64,000 bases of DNA. Source: Spisula solida. Lineage: Eukaryota; Mollusca; Bivalvia; Venerida; Mactridae. Within the stretch, counting starts at the first letter, position 1; every line of letters starts with the position of its first letter. The stretch is taken from NCBI GenBank assembly GCA_947247005.1, contig OX365948.1:57167401-57231400 (forward strand). The letters run 5' to 3'. This document shows, in pieces, positions 12,656 through 24,701 of this stretch. The position numbers were made by a program, and so were the translations under genes. Under the pieces are notes generated by a model. That model saw only the letters and a program-made list of their open reading frames with translations. It ran no database searches and was not told the DNA's origin.

Positions 12656-15600
12656 GTATTATAATGAGTTTTCAGTAATTAATGGGCTGCAACAAAAATA
12701 ATGCACGTTTAGACGCTATACGTTAGAGGCAAGATCATTCTTCGTTCATTAGATTTGCATTTAGCTATTTTCGGATTACATTGAAAGATACGATATATTA
12801 AGCGTTTTGTTTTCGCTGTTGTGTTGAGCTTATTACAAGAACGGACATCGTACGAGTGCCCAGCGAATGTCGTACGATCCTAAGAGCACATTCCGAGCTA
12901 CGTACGACTAGACTCACAGAGGATAAACGAGTCAACTTCCGGTTATCGCAATAAGTCATACACGTTGAATTGTATGTTATCCCAATAGGTCATACAGTGG
13001 TTAGGTTTATACACGTTAGGGTTCGATGTCCGTCCGGATGTCGCACGATTTCATCAACAACATCCGCGTAAAAGTAAAAAAGTTAAGTTACCCGTTTTCG
13101 AGGACAGCTTTCGACAATTCAGCCATTCAGCCACCTTCTGAAATTTAACTTTTCCTGGCCATTGGGCTACCTAAGGGAACCTGTGTTCAAGTCCCCCTGT
13201 TAAGACTATTTCTCTCCTGGTAGGTATGCAGCCAACATCGATATACGGCGTCCACGCCGTCCAGTAATATGGAACATGTTCAGACACCGTCCTCTTAGGT
13301 ACCAATTAACACCTTGTTCGAGTGAAGCACGGTGGGTTATTCTTGTTCAGAGAAATTAAGCAGTGGCGCAGCCGGGTTCGAAGCCGGGACCTCTCGATCC
13401 CAAAGTACGCGTCATGTGGAGACTATTTCTACAACAATTGTAACATACTAGTATACAACAATACGACCACTGTATACATGAACTCAGATTTTTATTGCCC
13501 GTTTAGCGTAGGCACATAAAACATGTGACACATAAACAGTAAATGCAAAACATTCTGTACTCATACAAATATAATTGACAGTTACGGTGGAACTTATAGG
13601 TCAGTACAATGATATAAAATATATATTTGCGTTTTTTTACAATCGCGTTTTTGAGTGAGTATTGTACTCGGTAATTCAATTGAAAAACTATAATTGTACT
13701 GATTTTTTGTGCTGTGAATTATGTTTTTTGAACATGTGTACATTCAGTATGAAAAGGTCAGTTGTCAAGTAGCGGAAAGCATATATATCCAACACTTGTT
13801 ATTTGTAATAATCCACGTAGTGCTTGGTACATAGGGCCTTTGTATTACTGTCGCATATTTCCGTGTATGCTAATTTTAGACCTTTTTAAATATAAATATT
13901 TATTTTTTTAGTTTTTGGCGTTTACATACAAATTGTTCTATTAAAGTCCGACTCTAAAGGTCGCCACAAGGTTTCTTCAAACAGCTCCTGTGTACTGTTT
14001 TATCAAAGCACTTACCAAAGTATTAAACTTTCGCCTCTCTCAGTTCTGAACATGTGGAACTTAATTATTGTCTTGGTATCTTAACTTAAGTGTCTATATG
14101 AGGGTTAAGTTGGTCTTAATTTGGTCTGCTTTCTAAGAACATGTCTTAGCCATCGAACGGAACTCTCTTGAATGTGTTGGATGGTAAAGGCAGAGTTTGT
14201 CAAATCTTCAAAAGCGTCTCTCTCGATGTTGGATGGTGAAGACGGAATTTGTCCAATCTAAATGTTTTTTTTTGGTGTTTTTGTTCTGCCAAAATAGTCT
14301 GCAGATTTATCGGAGGCAGCTATTTTGGAAGGTTCACAGCGTCTCAATATTGGCTTTGGTGACCACCTCAAAACTCACTCTCTACATATTCTATTCAGTG
14401 TGCCTTGATGACTAGTATACGTACTACTGACCAAGATGATATCATCTTCATTTTTTATTTGACACTATATGTCTGTAGGAGCCACGTATCTTTCAGAGGT
14501 CAGGCCATCAGAAGATCAAGTTGGTATCAGTTAAGGAAAGTAAAGAGTGGCATATGACATACGTTTATCATTGTTTTTTATATATATTTATACAGAAATG
14601 TTGTTGACAAAACACCATTAAATATACAACATACCATACATCAACTCCTACTTAGTGTTGATCAACGGACGACCGGACAGTTAGTAGCCAACATATAAGA
14701 ACGTTTTAACACACATTCCATACACCACATATCTGACCACCGGACAATAGACAGGTTGCGAAACGTATTCTCATTCGTAAGCTCCCTAATGGATATCAAG
14801 TTTGATTTGTTTCTCGTGAAAATATATGTTTGGGGGTTTTGGTCATAGGACAAGGGGCATACTTCACCACTCTATTAAACATGTATTTTGTAGGTAATGT
14901 TATAATAATAAGGTGTCTTTAATCTTGCCCTAAAAGTTTTTCTTAAGTATATTCTGTTGCAATGCTTCTGTTCATGTACATTTTGTGTAGATCTTCATTC
15001 ATCGTAAGCAGGGACGTGTATATATATTCTTCCCAGTCGTAAAATTGGGTTAATACAAAATGTAGTTTTATGGAGATGAGGAATACAAATCGTAATGACA
15101 CACAAAAATAACAAGACATCTAGCCAAATCGTACCAGTAAAGGAAAGTGACCAGTTAAACACTTGTAAACGACATTGTCCTTTTTCGCACACAAGGTCTA
15201 CCATCTGTTAAATATATTTCCAATTAGGCCAACCATTGTCACATTACGTTAAGCTGTTTACGCTGTCTAGGGTCGTAACATTGCGATGTAATCCCATCTT
15301 CGCCGGCTAAAATAGGATTTATGCATCTCTGAACCGTTTAGTTTTCTCAAGTTTTCATATTTATAAAGGATAAACTAAATCTGTTTTAAGTATCGGTGGT
15401 AAAAAGCTCTTGGTAGCTACGAAGAGCTTATGTGTAATTAAAAATCTAAAATACCTTAGTACCACCTTAAAACCCTCTCGGATATTACCAATCGGACGTG
15501 ACTAGTTATATCTAAAATTGTTGAAATAAATTCGTTTGAAACTGAAATTAGTTCAACAGTATTCAAATAACAGGTCAAGAGGCATTGTAAAAGAACTCGG

Positions 15601-16304
15601 TATATTTGCATTGGTGTTATTTGAAACTTGAGGCTTGATACGTCGAATGTTTAATGTGCTCTCGTACATTGAGTGTTCGCTGTTCAATAGCTTGATAATA
15701 AAATAATAAAAATGTGTTATTTAAATGGCCGCAAAGGAAAGAATGGATTCAAATCGAAATAGTAGTAAAATCAACATACTGTAAACATTATATACAACCA
15801 AGTTACAATGTAATTTCTCAATGAATTGTGTCACCCTTTGGTAGATTCTACTATTATTATATAGACCTAACCGAGATATTGAAAACGAAAATGTCGTTTA
15901 CTTTTTGCTGACAAATGAAAGGTTCTAAAGATCTTTTATCATCTTGTAGGGTAGTATAATTAGGCAAGTCAAAGCCCATGCTTATTCGACTTTGGTAAAC
16001 AGTTTTTTTATATATTCGACCCTGGAATGATAATGGGGGCATATCTACAATATTTATATGTTTACTTACCCATAAAATATGTGTCAAAAGAACATTCATG
16101 ATGAATAGTGTGTTATTTATTTAAAAACTCAAGTCGCATAATTAATGTACAGTCACCGAATTTAATGGGAACCCTTGTTCATGTATCTACACACTTACAG
16201 AGATTGATGTTGGGGCATTATTTATTTACAGTGAAACTTGTCTTTAGAGACCAGTCATATAATACATGAACTACGGACTGCCCAACGCTATCGGTTTTTT
16301 AATT
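12656..16304. other. Gene-free stretch with scattered repeat fragments
   Basis: Words GGACATCGTACGAG and GTCGTACGAT at 12840-13060 recur in part near 26430 and 28895, hinting at a dispersed repeat. TTGGATGGTRAAGRCRGARTT occurs twice near 14175-14250. No coding sequence supported. Confidence 0.4.
13345..13410. mobile_element. tRNA-like repeat fragment
   Basis: GAAATTAAGCAGTGGCGCAG, CCGGGTTCGAAGCCGGGAC and CTCTCGATC parallel 2660-2748. The short fragment contains a B-box-like core and is too degraded to be a tRNA. Confidence 0.42.
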
Positions 16305-16700
16305 AGGTCATACCAAGTTGTTTTTTTTCGTTTAGCGTCCGCCCTAAGTTCGAAAACCAATCTAGCTACCCTGAGAGAAAAACGAAGCCCTTGAAAAACC
16401 ATGGGCATACCAACTTCTATCCTCATCATTATATGGCTAATAAGTATAGCTTTCATGTATTGTCAATTATAATTACTTGCTGAAATAACTGAAAACGTGT
16501 TTGTGTAAAATAACTAATACTGAACTTAAATTGAGAGTCAATATTCAAAATTACATACAATCTTTACAAATCTCATTGAATAAGAGCAAAGAATACGCTG
16601 GAATAATAAACATTTATTACTTAAAAATTGTTTTTTCCTTCTCAAGACGCCCAAACCTATCAGTCCGCGGACGCTAAACGGAGAACGATTTGGAATGACC
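16305..16700. mobile_element. Foldback/MITE-like element
   Basis: GGTCATACCAAGTTG...CGTTTAGCGTCCGC at 16305-16342 is inverted at 16669-16700 (GGACGCTAAACG...TTTGGAATGACC). About 395 bp, no coding capacity. Confidence 0.5.
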
Positions 16701-18709
16701 TTACATGTACTTTACAAATGCAACACAACCTGTATTTAGCAGCCAGTCGAATAATACGTTCAGAGACGTTGGCGTACATTAGCGTAACCAATTCCGACGT
16801 TATTGACGTTTTTAACGATTATTGACGTTACAAGACTTATTTGGGTGTTTCGAATACAATTTTTCTTAAAATATGCCGTAAACCCCATATTTTTATTCGT
16901 CACATATTTCGCGATAGGTTTAAAAAATATTGTTGTAAAATTAAAATGGTTTTGAGCAACCCGCTTGATTGATAAGTGCATTTTTACGCAATATGTATGG
17001 CAGTTTTTAGATCGGCCATATGGCGAGGCGGAGGGGTAATTAAGGCGTTACAGTCGTACATTTTAATTAAACATACAACAGAATATACCAATAATACGCT
17101 GCGTATCGTTCCATACAAGTAGATGATTTGCATTTTGCCGAGACATTAAAATACATGTACAAAAATGAGAAAGTAAGTTAGAAAATACTACGAAAACCAC
17201 GTCCCGAAAAGTGGCGCTTTTAATACCGCTAAACTTACTATTTCAGACTAAAACACCATAATTACATAAACCCCACAGCTCATACTTCATTCATACAAAT
17301 TTTCATTTAAATCTGCAGTACATCGACTCTTTTATTAAAACGGGTACGATTCTACCGATCACGTAGACGTTGACGTTACGTTAATTTCAATGGTGTGACA
17401 TTATGGCTAGATTTGCCAAAATTCATAAATAAAAATAAAGCTATGTTGAATGTAAGACTTATTCATATCAAAATACAGACAATTATATGTACTTTTTGGT
17501 TGTAGTCGCAGTCGTTTTAATAAATGCATACTTCTTTAAATATTTTGAGGCATAGCAACATCACAATTTTAATTTGTGCACTTTTTGATGCGTGTGACAT
17601 CGTGGCTAGAAAAAAGTATACCTATATTAAAAGCCTAGTTCAAAGTCATAATCGTACAAATTATACCCAATTCTTAAGTAGGAAGCATGTACTTTTTGTC
17701 AAAATAAAGATTATAGAAAGTCGACTTAAGTTATAGAAAATACTGAAGTTTTAACAAATCTTGTCGCGGAAAGAAATTAAATCTTACGTTTTCAGTTGAA
17801 TATGTTTTTCGCTCACGGTTTGTTACTGGAAGACACTTAAATGAATTTGCCGAGCTGCTAAACACTGCGCATTGGTCAATTATGTTAATCTTACATGACG
17901 TTTTTGTGACGTTCTCCGTCATTCTATGTTTAATTTAATATATTCTAATAATTAAACGTACATGCTGATCACATTACTAGCATGGCGATTCTTTTTTCTT
18001 GCTTGTGATATCAAAATATAAACAACCGTATTTCTAAAACGATTTTTATGCAATATTGAAGTGTAAAAATGTTATAAATTGCCAATGTACGCCAACAAAG
18101 AGCGTAACGTCGTGAACTATGGATGCTTTAAGTTTCAAAACAGGTGAATGCTTAATTGCGAAATCAAATTCATTAACTCACGAGTTAGCCTTTATGACGC
18201 CAATATATTTTAATTGCATGATTTTTGAATAATTATTGTCCGATTTATTATTATACTTTCACTTTGTTTTGATATAATCGCGATATCACGCATGCACAAT
18301 TTCAAAACGCATACATTTAAGACATTCACGAAAAACAAAACGCATAACCTCGTGAATTCGTGAACTTGTAATTGTGAAGTGTTAAAGTTGAAAGGTCGTA
18401 CATGCGAGCAATGACTTAGCTCTTCTTATTTTCTTCCTTATAAATAAATGATTTTATCGCTCGTTTAAAATCACCGTCAATACGAATTATATTCAATCAA
18501 ATGTGAACGCATTCCGTGGAAAACATTTCAAGTTTCTTTGTAGTTCGTGTGATGTATGGTTTGGTTGATTCAATTTTCTGCTTACAAAAAATAATTTGTT
18601 TAGGTTAAGTTATGTTTTTTACAACTCATTTAGTATTCCAACTATTTAGATATGGAATTTATGTTTTGAGAGATTCATACATTTACGGTATACATAAAGT
18701 TGAGGACGA
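16701..18709. other. AT-rich DNA, no gene seen
   Basis: Only short frames. Nothing recognised. Confidence 0.5.
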
Positions 18710-19200
18710 TTAGTGAGATGAGACAAGGGGTGGTGGGAGCGAAAACTGGGGAAGAGGGGCGAAGAGGTCGGGATGGGGACGAGAGGGAGAAGTTGAGGCG
18801 AAGGGAAAAGAAAACTGTAGGAGAGGGCCGGAAATAGACTGTGAGAAAATAAGAATGGACAGGGGAGATGCCTCAGATGAAACGGGGGAATGGACAGAGA
18901 GAGTGTAGAGTGTATGGGGGTGAGAACGTTAGGGGAGAAGTGAAAAGTGATAAACATGAAGGGGAGTGGGCGAGGTAAGGGTGACACAATGGGAGATGTT
19001 AGTGAGCGTTTAATCGGAACGGTCCGTACGGCATTTATACGTGATAAGAAATGGTCCGAGGTGTCCCGATTGGTGAGAGGTAGGTGACAGTTTGAGGAAA
19101 GGCCAGGAATCAACAGAACGGGGACAGGGAAATGGGAGACAGGAGGGAAAGTAAAATGATGGAGGGAGAAACATAAGGAGAGGACAGGAGGGTACGTGGT
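18710..19200. other. Long purine-biased tract
   Basis: The + strand is dominated by G and A (GGGGACGAGAGGGAGAAG and similar) over about 490 bases. A - strand frame of 155 codons is open here only because the complement is Pro/Ser/Leu-coding low complexity. Probably non-coding. Confidence 0.6.
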
Positions 19201-19796
19201 AGAGGTGACCTATAACTACAAATTAAGAGTGCAAATAATTGTGTAATATGTTTGTTGAAATATCATTCGAGTTATTTAAACTATTCGAAAACTTTTTAAG
19301 ATTGTTTTTCCCTTGGTCAATATCAGGCTTCTAACAATGGCTCTTGTTCTGGTAGCGAGGTAAAATCGAGCTAATCGTTAAAGTGGATTAGCGGAGATTT
19401 AAAGTGTCAACAATGAAAATCTAAGCAATCTTTAAACTCATAAAATTCTATATAGACGCTCAATTAGACTATCATTATTGAGTTAGAACTATATATGCCC
19501 TCTTTTTCACCTTTATTTGAGCTGATAAAGAGTTAAACATTCTTGATAGAATCTCTAATACTAACATAAATGTGTTATTTATCATTATTTAACAGATACA
19601 ACCAGTCAATTTTAATTCCAAAATTATGTTGAATCTCATAACATTCCTTAAATAAATGTCTGGTACAATCTACTTAATTCTTTTCATTGGTTTTCTGTGT
19701 TTGAAACTGGGGCGTCTTAAGCTCAGTTCTACTAACTTAGATTGTGTTCAAGTTTGAGCTTTGTTTTTAATCTTAAATAGGTACATTTATTTGTTT

Positions 19797-19880
19797 AATA
19801 CTACAATATTCATTTTAGTTTTTTAATACTACAATATTCATTTTAGTTTTTTAATACTACAATATTCATTTTTGTTTTAG
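19797..19880. repeat. Short tandem repeat, about 29 bp x 3
   Basis: TTTAATACTACAATATTCAT with TTTAGTTT occurs three times in a row. Confidence 0.8.
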
Positions 19881-21954
19881 GTTTACGAGAATACCTTTTT
19901 TTAAATCAGTCCATAGGAGGGAGTGGGAATAAAAAGGATCCTATCGATTCCTCGCCTGTCATTGTGTGTGCGACCTATGGCCCTTTTGTCCTAGTCCTAT
20001 AGCTTTATTTCTATTCCGGCCACATCCGGACAGATTGTTTAAATTTTTCCGTAAACTTAAAAATAAAATGAAATTGTGGCCTTTCTGTAAACTATGCCAT
20101 TTTGGGGTATCATAATTAATGTTAAAATGACAATTCCACTAGGGCATGAATTTATACGGATTTAAAACAATGGGAAAAACGCCTCTAGTTACGGCGTACT
20201 TTAGATGCCATCTAATGACGTGTGTTGGTTTCGTGATTGATTTCATCCACCAATTCAACAAAAAATGTATCCCACTCGAATTTATGGTTGTGTACAGTAC
20301 TTATATGTATACATGTTTATACGAAACAACACGTGTGTGTTGATATTGATGGTTATAAAAGGTGCGTAAAAACATCACACTCTCGTAATATTTGTCAATT
20401 ATCGACACATTGTTTTCTGATCATAACAATAAATACGATAGTTTTTGTAAGTTTAAAGCCCCGACAGTCGCTAATATATTAGTGAGTCGTGTTTAGGTAG
20501 GAGAGGTTTAATCACAAATTACATGGAAGGATCCACCAATGTTCTGTATGTGAGGGGCCCATTAATCATGGGTATGAGATTTCGTGGTCAAGTGGTCAAC
20601 GAAATCAAAGAAAAATTTCAACACCCTCGAAAAATAATGATTTACAGTATGCGTTATGACTCAAGACTGTCGTACTTTTGACATGATTTCAGTTATATAG
20701 AAAGTACCCATTTATATTATCCAGACAAAATCCAAGAATTATGTCTTATTCGCTAAGCTCCTGGTATGGATGGACACCTTATGATAGCTACACCAGTCGC
20801 GGCCTGGGTATCCACTTGCCAGGGGGGGGGGAGTACGCACACCACTTCAAAGACCACCGTGCACGACCCGTGCTACTATTACACACCATCATAACCATAT
20901 ACCGGTATTTTGAGAATTTTACAAATTATTATACTTCAAGACGTAACCCCATGACATCGCTTGTTTAGGAAAGACTATGCGGCCTCCTTAAGTTACGTAC
21001 CGTGTGATACATAAACTGAATAGAATAGCGAAATATCTTTTAAAGATAATTCGCAACGGCGCCATGTGAAACAGTAACTGTATCAGTGCTTCTTTTTCGT
21101 TAATTGTTCTCGACCCAGCAAGCTTTTATATTGACCTTAATTTGATATAAAGAATTTTAGATAACATCTTCATTTTTTATGATAAACTGTTTCATATTTC
21201 TTCAACCGTGTCAAGTTTCTATACAATTAATCATATAATAGAGATGTTTCAATGTTAACGAACATTAAAATTGTTATATAAACCGCAGAATATAACAAAT
21301 GAGTTCAAATGTCGTACATACCATAGTTTTCCTAAAACGCGCGACAGTGACAGTTATTAATGCGCATGCGTGTTATGTTATATTTTGCAGCAAAAACTTT
21401 AGCGCCGTCTGCGGCTATTGTTTTTGGGGCGGCTATCAATAAACAACTTTACACGGTAGATCTACGAGCCGTAGTTATATTTGCAGCAAAAACTTTCGCC
21501 GACAAATTGCGGTGCAATTCCCCCGCAATTCCCCCGCAATAATTAAACTAGCAGGGATCTGTTACATTACCCCGTGACTTCAGTTTCTCATTAGCACAAC
21601 TATATACACTCGAAAACCCTTCATTCTATACATATACCGAGTATTATCCGAAATAACGGATCGAAGCAATCGAATTCGATTAAACGAAGTTCGAAACTTA
21701 AAAGTTACGGCTTTTAATATACTAGTAATCGGGAGGTTGCAAAACGAACGCACACGTGAACATTATACGCGTGGCAGCTACGCTACAGTAGTTACCCGTA
21801 CACGTAGACGTACATATTTGAAATTGTAAGTCGCCTGTCAATAGTCACATTGTAGTTGAATCGACTTCATCGTAATTAAAATATGATCAGTCGATGTAAT
21901 CTTCTCGATTCCTCGTGCACTACGCACATAATTGTGACGTAGAACACACATGTG
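19881..21954. other. AT-rich DNA, no gene seen
   Basis: GCAGCAAAAACTTT appears twice (about 21388 and 21483) in a slightly GC-richer patch with CCCCCGCAATT doubled at its end. No gene recognised. Confidence 0.45.
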
Positions 21955-22090
21955 GCCTCCGTAGATTAATGGTTAGCGCGCTTGCCGTCTAATCCGGCGA
22001 TCCTGGTTCAAATCCGGGTTGGGGCACACATATATGCCTGTCATATTTCAGCATAAAGCTGCCTGGCAAATAAAGGCTATGCTCGGCATT
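21955..22090 (+). mobile_element. tRNA-Arg-like SINE, copy on + strand
   Basis: The head has a recognisable B-box (GGTTCAAATCC) and GTCTAATC at the anticodon position, followed by a body shared with 5791-5923 (CATATTTCAGCA-AAAGCTG, AATAAAGGCTATGCTCGGC). The acceptor stem pairs poorly, so this is a SINE head rather than a working tRNA gene. Confidence 0.78.
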
Positions 22091-22547
22091 TAATTTAAAA
22101 GTCTAATAACTACGTCAGTTACGCATTCTTTACTAAGTGAAGAAACTACCAACACATCAATGACGTCATGCACTTTGAGTACACGTTCACATAAACATTC
22201 ATATTCGCAACCTCCCTATTAATTTAAAATTTTAAATAAATCAAACAAATGAATTTCGATGTATCGTTATGAGGTTATTATATGTTGGTATACATTCCCG
22301 TGCCGTCGTTCTCTCGTTCGTGTTTTGTGTGCCGACCTTTGAAATGATTGATGGGTTTGTGTCAGTAGTTTGATATCCGCATTCATCATTAATCTATGAT
22401 TGTTTTTGGCTTCTTTTTAAATTAATTACTTAAGAAGAAATGAAATGATACATGGTAAGAAACATACACTTTTCGTGGGTGATCAATAGTTTATCTTCCG
22501 ATGTAAACCATATTTACATCTCTCCCCGCCATTTGTCTCTGTCCTGA

Positions 22548-22752
22548 GCTGTTGTTGTTTCTGTTTCTGTTGTTGTTGTTGTTGTTTTTGCTGTTGTTGT
22601 TGTTGTTTTTGTTGTTGCTGTTGTTGTTGTTGTTGTTTTTGCTGTTGCTGTTGGTTTTTTTGCTGTTGCTGCTGTTGTTGTTGTTTTTGCTGTTGTTGTT
22701 GTTTTTGCTGTTGCTGTTGCTATTGTCGTTCTTGCTGTTGCTATTGCTGTCC
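22548..22752. repeat. TTG/CTG trinucleotide-rich microsatellite
   Basis: An imperfect array of TTG, CTG and TTT triplets. It keeps a poly-Leu frame open on + and an Asn/Ser-rich frame open on -. Neither has non-repetitive coding sequence to support a gene. Confidence 0.85.
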
Positions 22753-22818
22753 ATTGATCAAGTCAAAGCACGCCATTTCTTTTATTACTGTCCGTTTCCT
22801 TAGATCTGCCTCTATTTA

Positions 22819-23095
22819 ATGCACACTTATCAACGATCCCCCCCAGAGGGTGGGATGCATGGGGTATAAGACATAAAGACGGGAATATGATAAACCCTGT
22901 CGTCACATGTAGACAGTACATCAATATGACGTCAAAGAGATACGACTACTTCTGACGATGAAGATCTCTGATCTCACACCCAAGGAATTAGACAGGACTA
23001 TCTGTACATGGGAGGGAAATTTGACTACCAATTTCCAAAAATATCTAATTTCCCCTATATAATCCCGCCTCTGGGGAAAACATTGACAAGTGCAT
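22819..23095. mobile_element. MITE with C/G-run termini, copy 2
   Basis: The ends ATGCACACTTATCAACGATC-CCCCCAGAGG and CCTCTGGGGAAAACATTGAC-AAGTGCAT match the termini of 11841-12143. The core is diverged (GACTACCAATTTCC, AATTTCCCC). No target duplication is clear. Confidence 0.68.
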
Positions 23096-23611
23096 GACAT
23101 AGTACGTTTGCAATTAATTTGATGAGAAAGTACGCGATTTTACCAACTTGTATTTATTGCGTTTTTTGTCATTAGTTCTCAATTCAAATGTCAAATTTAC
23201 ATCATAACTGTCCTCAGTTTTCTGTGTTCAGTGTTTGAACATGCACCTTTTTGTAGTTCTTTGTTCAGTTGAAACACAATTCGTTTTGATTGTTTCTTTG
23301 TTTGCGTTTTGGATGCATTTTTATAATATTATACATATAATATACATGTAGATAGACGCATTACTCATAAGAAAGGGTCGTTCATTTTTGCAGCCGTGTA
23401 GCCATGATATATATAGCTCAATCATATCGTATACATATATACATGTATACAAATTTTACACGTATACATTATAGTCAGACCCTTCCCCAGAGGCAGAAGG
23501 CGCTGATGTACCAAAGGGTCTTAAAACCAGAAACATCTTTCCGCCTAGCTCCTTAAAACCACCTGTTTTAACTGCCACATTAGATATATCTCTTCATTGA
23601 CCGTCTAATAC

Positions 23612-23845
23612 ATGGGTCACAAACCCAATCCTAGCACCGTCCGATCATTGGACAGCGTACTTTGGTCTCATTGGACCGGAAGCCGGACGGAGATCGACCT
23701 GTCATCCGGCGGCGGCGGATCAATTTTATACTCTTTCGAAATGCGCATGGTAACAAATCAGGGCGACCACACGATGCATAATTACACATCGGGTACATAT
23801 CGAATGCTCGGAAATTGTCCGGTGTCCGGGCAATGTGTTACCCAG
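23612..23845 (+). CDS. Candidate first coding exon, unrecognised
   Basis: An ATG at 23612, preceded by an in-frame TAA, opens 78 codons ending at CCCAG/GTATAAG, a good donor. The stretch is more GC-rich than its flanks, has several CG dinucleotides, and encodes a Ser/Gly-rich polar peptide with NPSTVRSLDSV and NCPVSGQCV. There is no signal peptide. The ATG context is poor. Unrecognised. Confidence 0.22.
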
Positions 23846-24426
23846 GTATAAGAAATGTTCGACTGTATGTCTATGGGTAAAACACTCTCGACCGATTTGA
23901 CCATATATTTGCTAGGTGTTTCGTCCTGTCACATTTGTACAAAAACATGTTGTCATTTGCATTGATACGCGTTTCATTAACAAGTAATGACAAAGAATAA
24001 AATAATGAAGTTACGAGCGTTTTACACCTGAGGGCCGGTACAAATGTAAATACTTAGTGAAGATACTAACATAATATTATCATAATATTAGCATTTGTTG
24101 ACTGGCGAAAGTTGGTGTAAATTGCGCATTATGTTAATATATAGCCTGGGTTACAATACATTTACATAAATAAACGACTGATGTTTGTAACGCAATACGA
24201 GCACTTAAGTAAAATATCATTATTTCTAATATTGTCTGATATCGTTATAAGATATCGCGATATGCATTCATTTATTAAAATTTATAACCTACCCATTGAA
24301 ATAAATCAATGTACTTAATGTGTTTGAAAGTGGGGAAAGTATTTAGTATGGATGGTAAAAATGCTGTCTCATCTAAGAAAGATGCTATCACGTGTGAAAC
24401 AGAAACTATTATACCGTTGAATATTA

Positions 24427-24609
24427 AAAGTCATATATTTTCGCGACTACAAAATTTCACGAATATTTCGAGAGGTTAAATGTTCGCGAGGTATTTAACT
24501 TCAGACATAAAGACGTTCTGTGTTTCTGTTGTGTTTCAGTTCACGCGAACTTATCGAATTCGCGAACATAGCGAAACATTATTCCTCGCGAATTTTGATC
24601 TTACAGTAT
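24427..24609. mobile_element. CGCGAA-type palindromic repeat, copy 2
   Basis: TTTTCGCGACTACAAAATTT, ATGTTCGCGAGG, CGAATTCGCGAACATAGCG and TTTTGATCTTACAGTA parallel 10866-11022. The pentanucleotide array follows within 10 bases. Confidence 0.5.
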
Positions 24610-24612
24610 AAA

Positions 24613-24701
24613 TTCTGCTCTGCTCTGCTCTGCTCTGCTCTGCTCTGCTCTGCTCTGCTCTGCTCTGCTCTGCTCTGCTCTGCTCTGCTGCTCTGCTCTG
24701 T
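24613..24701. repeat. (CTGCT)n pentanucleotide microsatellite
   Basis: About 17 CTGCT units with one interruption near the end. It is the reverse complement of the 4085-4256 unit and directly follows a CGCGAA-type dispersed repeat that ends TTTTGATCTTACAGTA. Confidence 0.95.

Noticed and set aside
18646..19113. 155-codon - strand frame rich in Pro, Ser, Leu and Phe
   Set aside because: Lies almost entirely in the purine-biased tract and has no start, splice or domain support.
21955..22030. Possible functional tRNA-Arg gene
   Set aside because: The B-box is good but acceptor and anticodon stems pair poorly, and it is followed by a body shared with another copy, so it is a SINE head.
22491..22803. 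Poly-Leu (+) and Asn/Ser (-) frames
   Set aside because: Trinucleotide microsatellite. No unique coding sequence around it.
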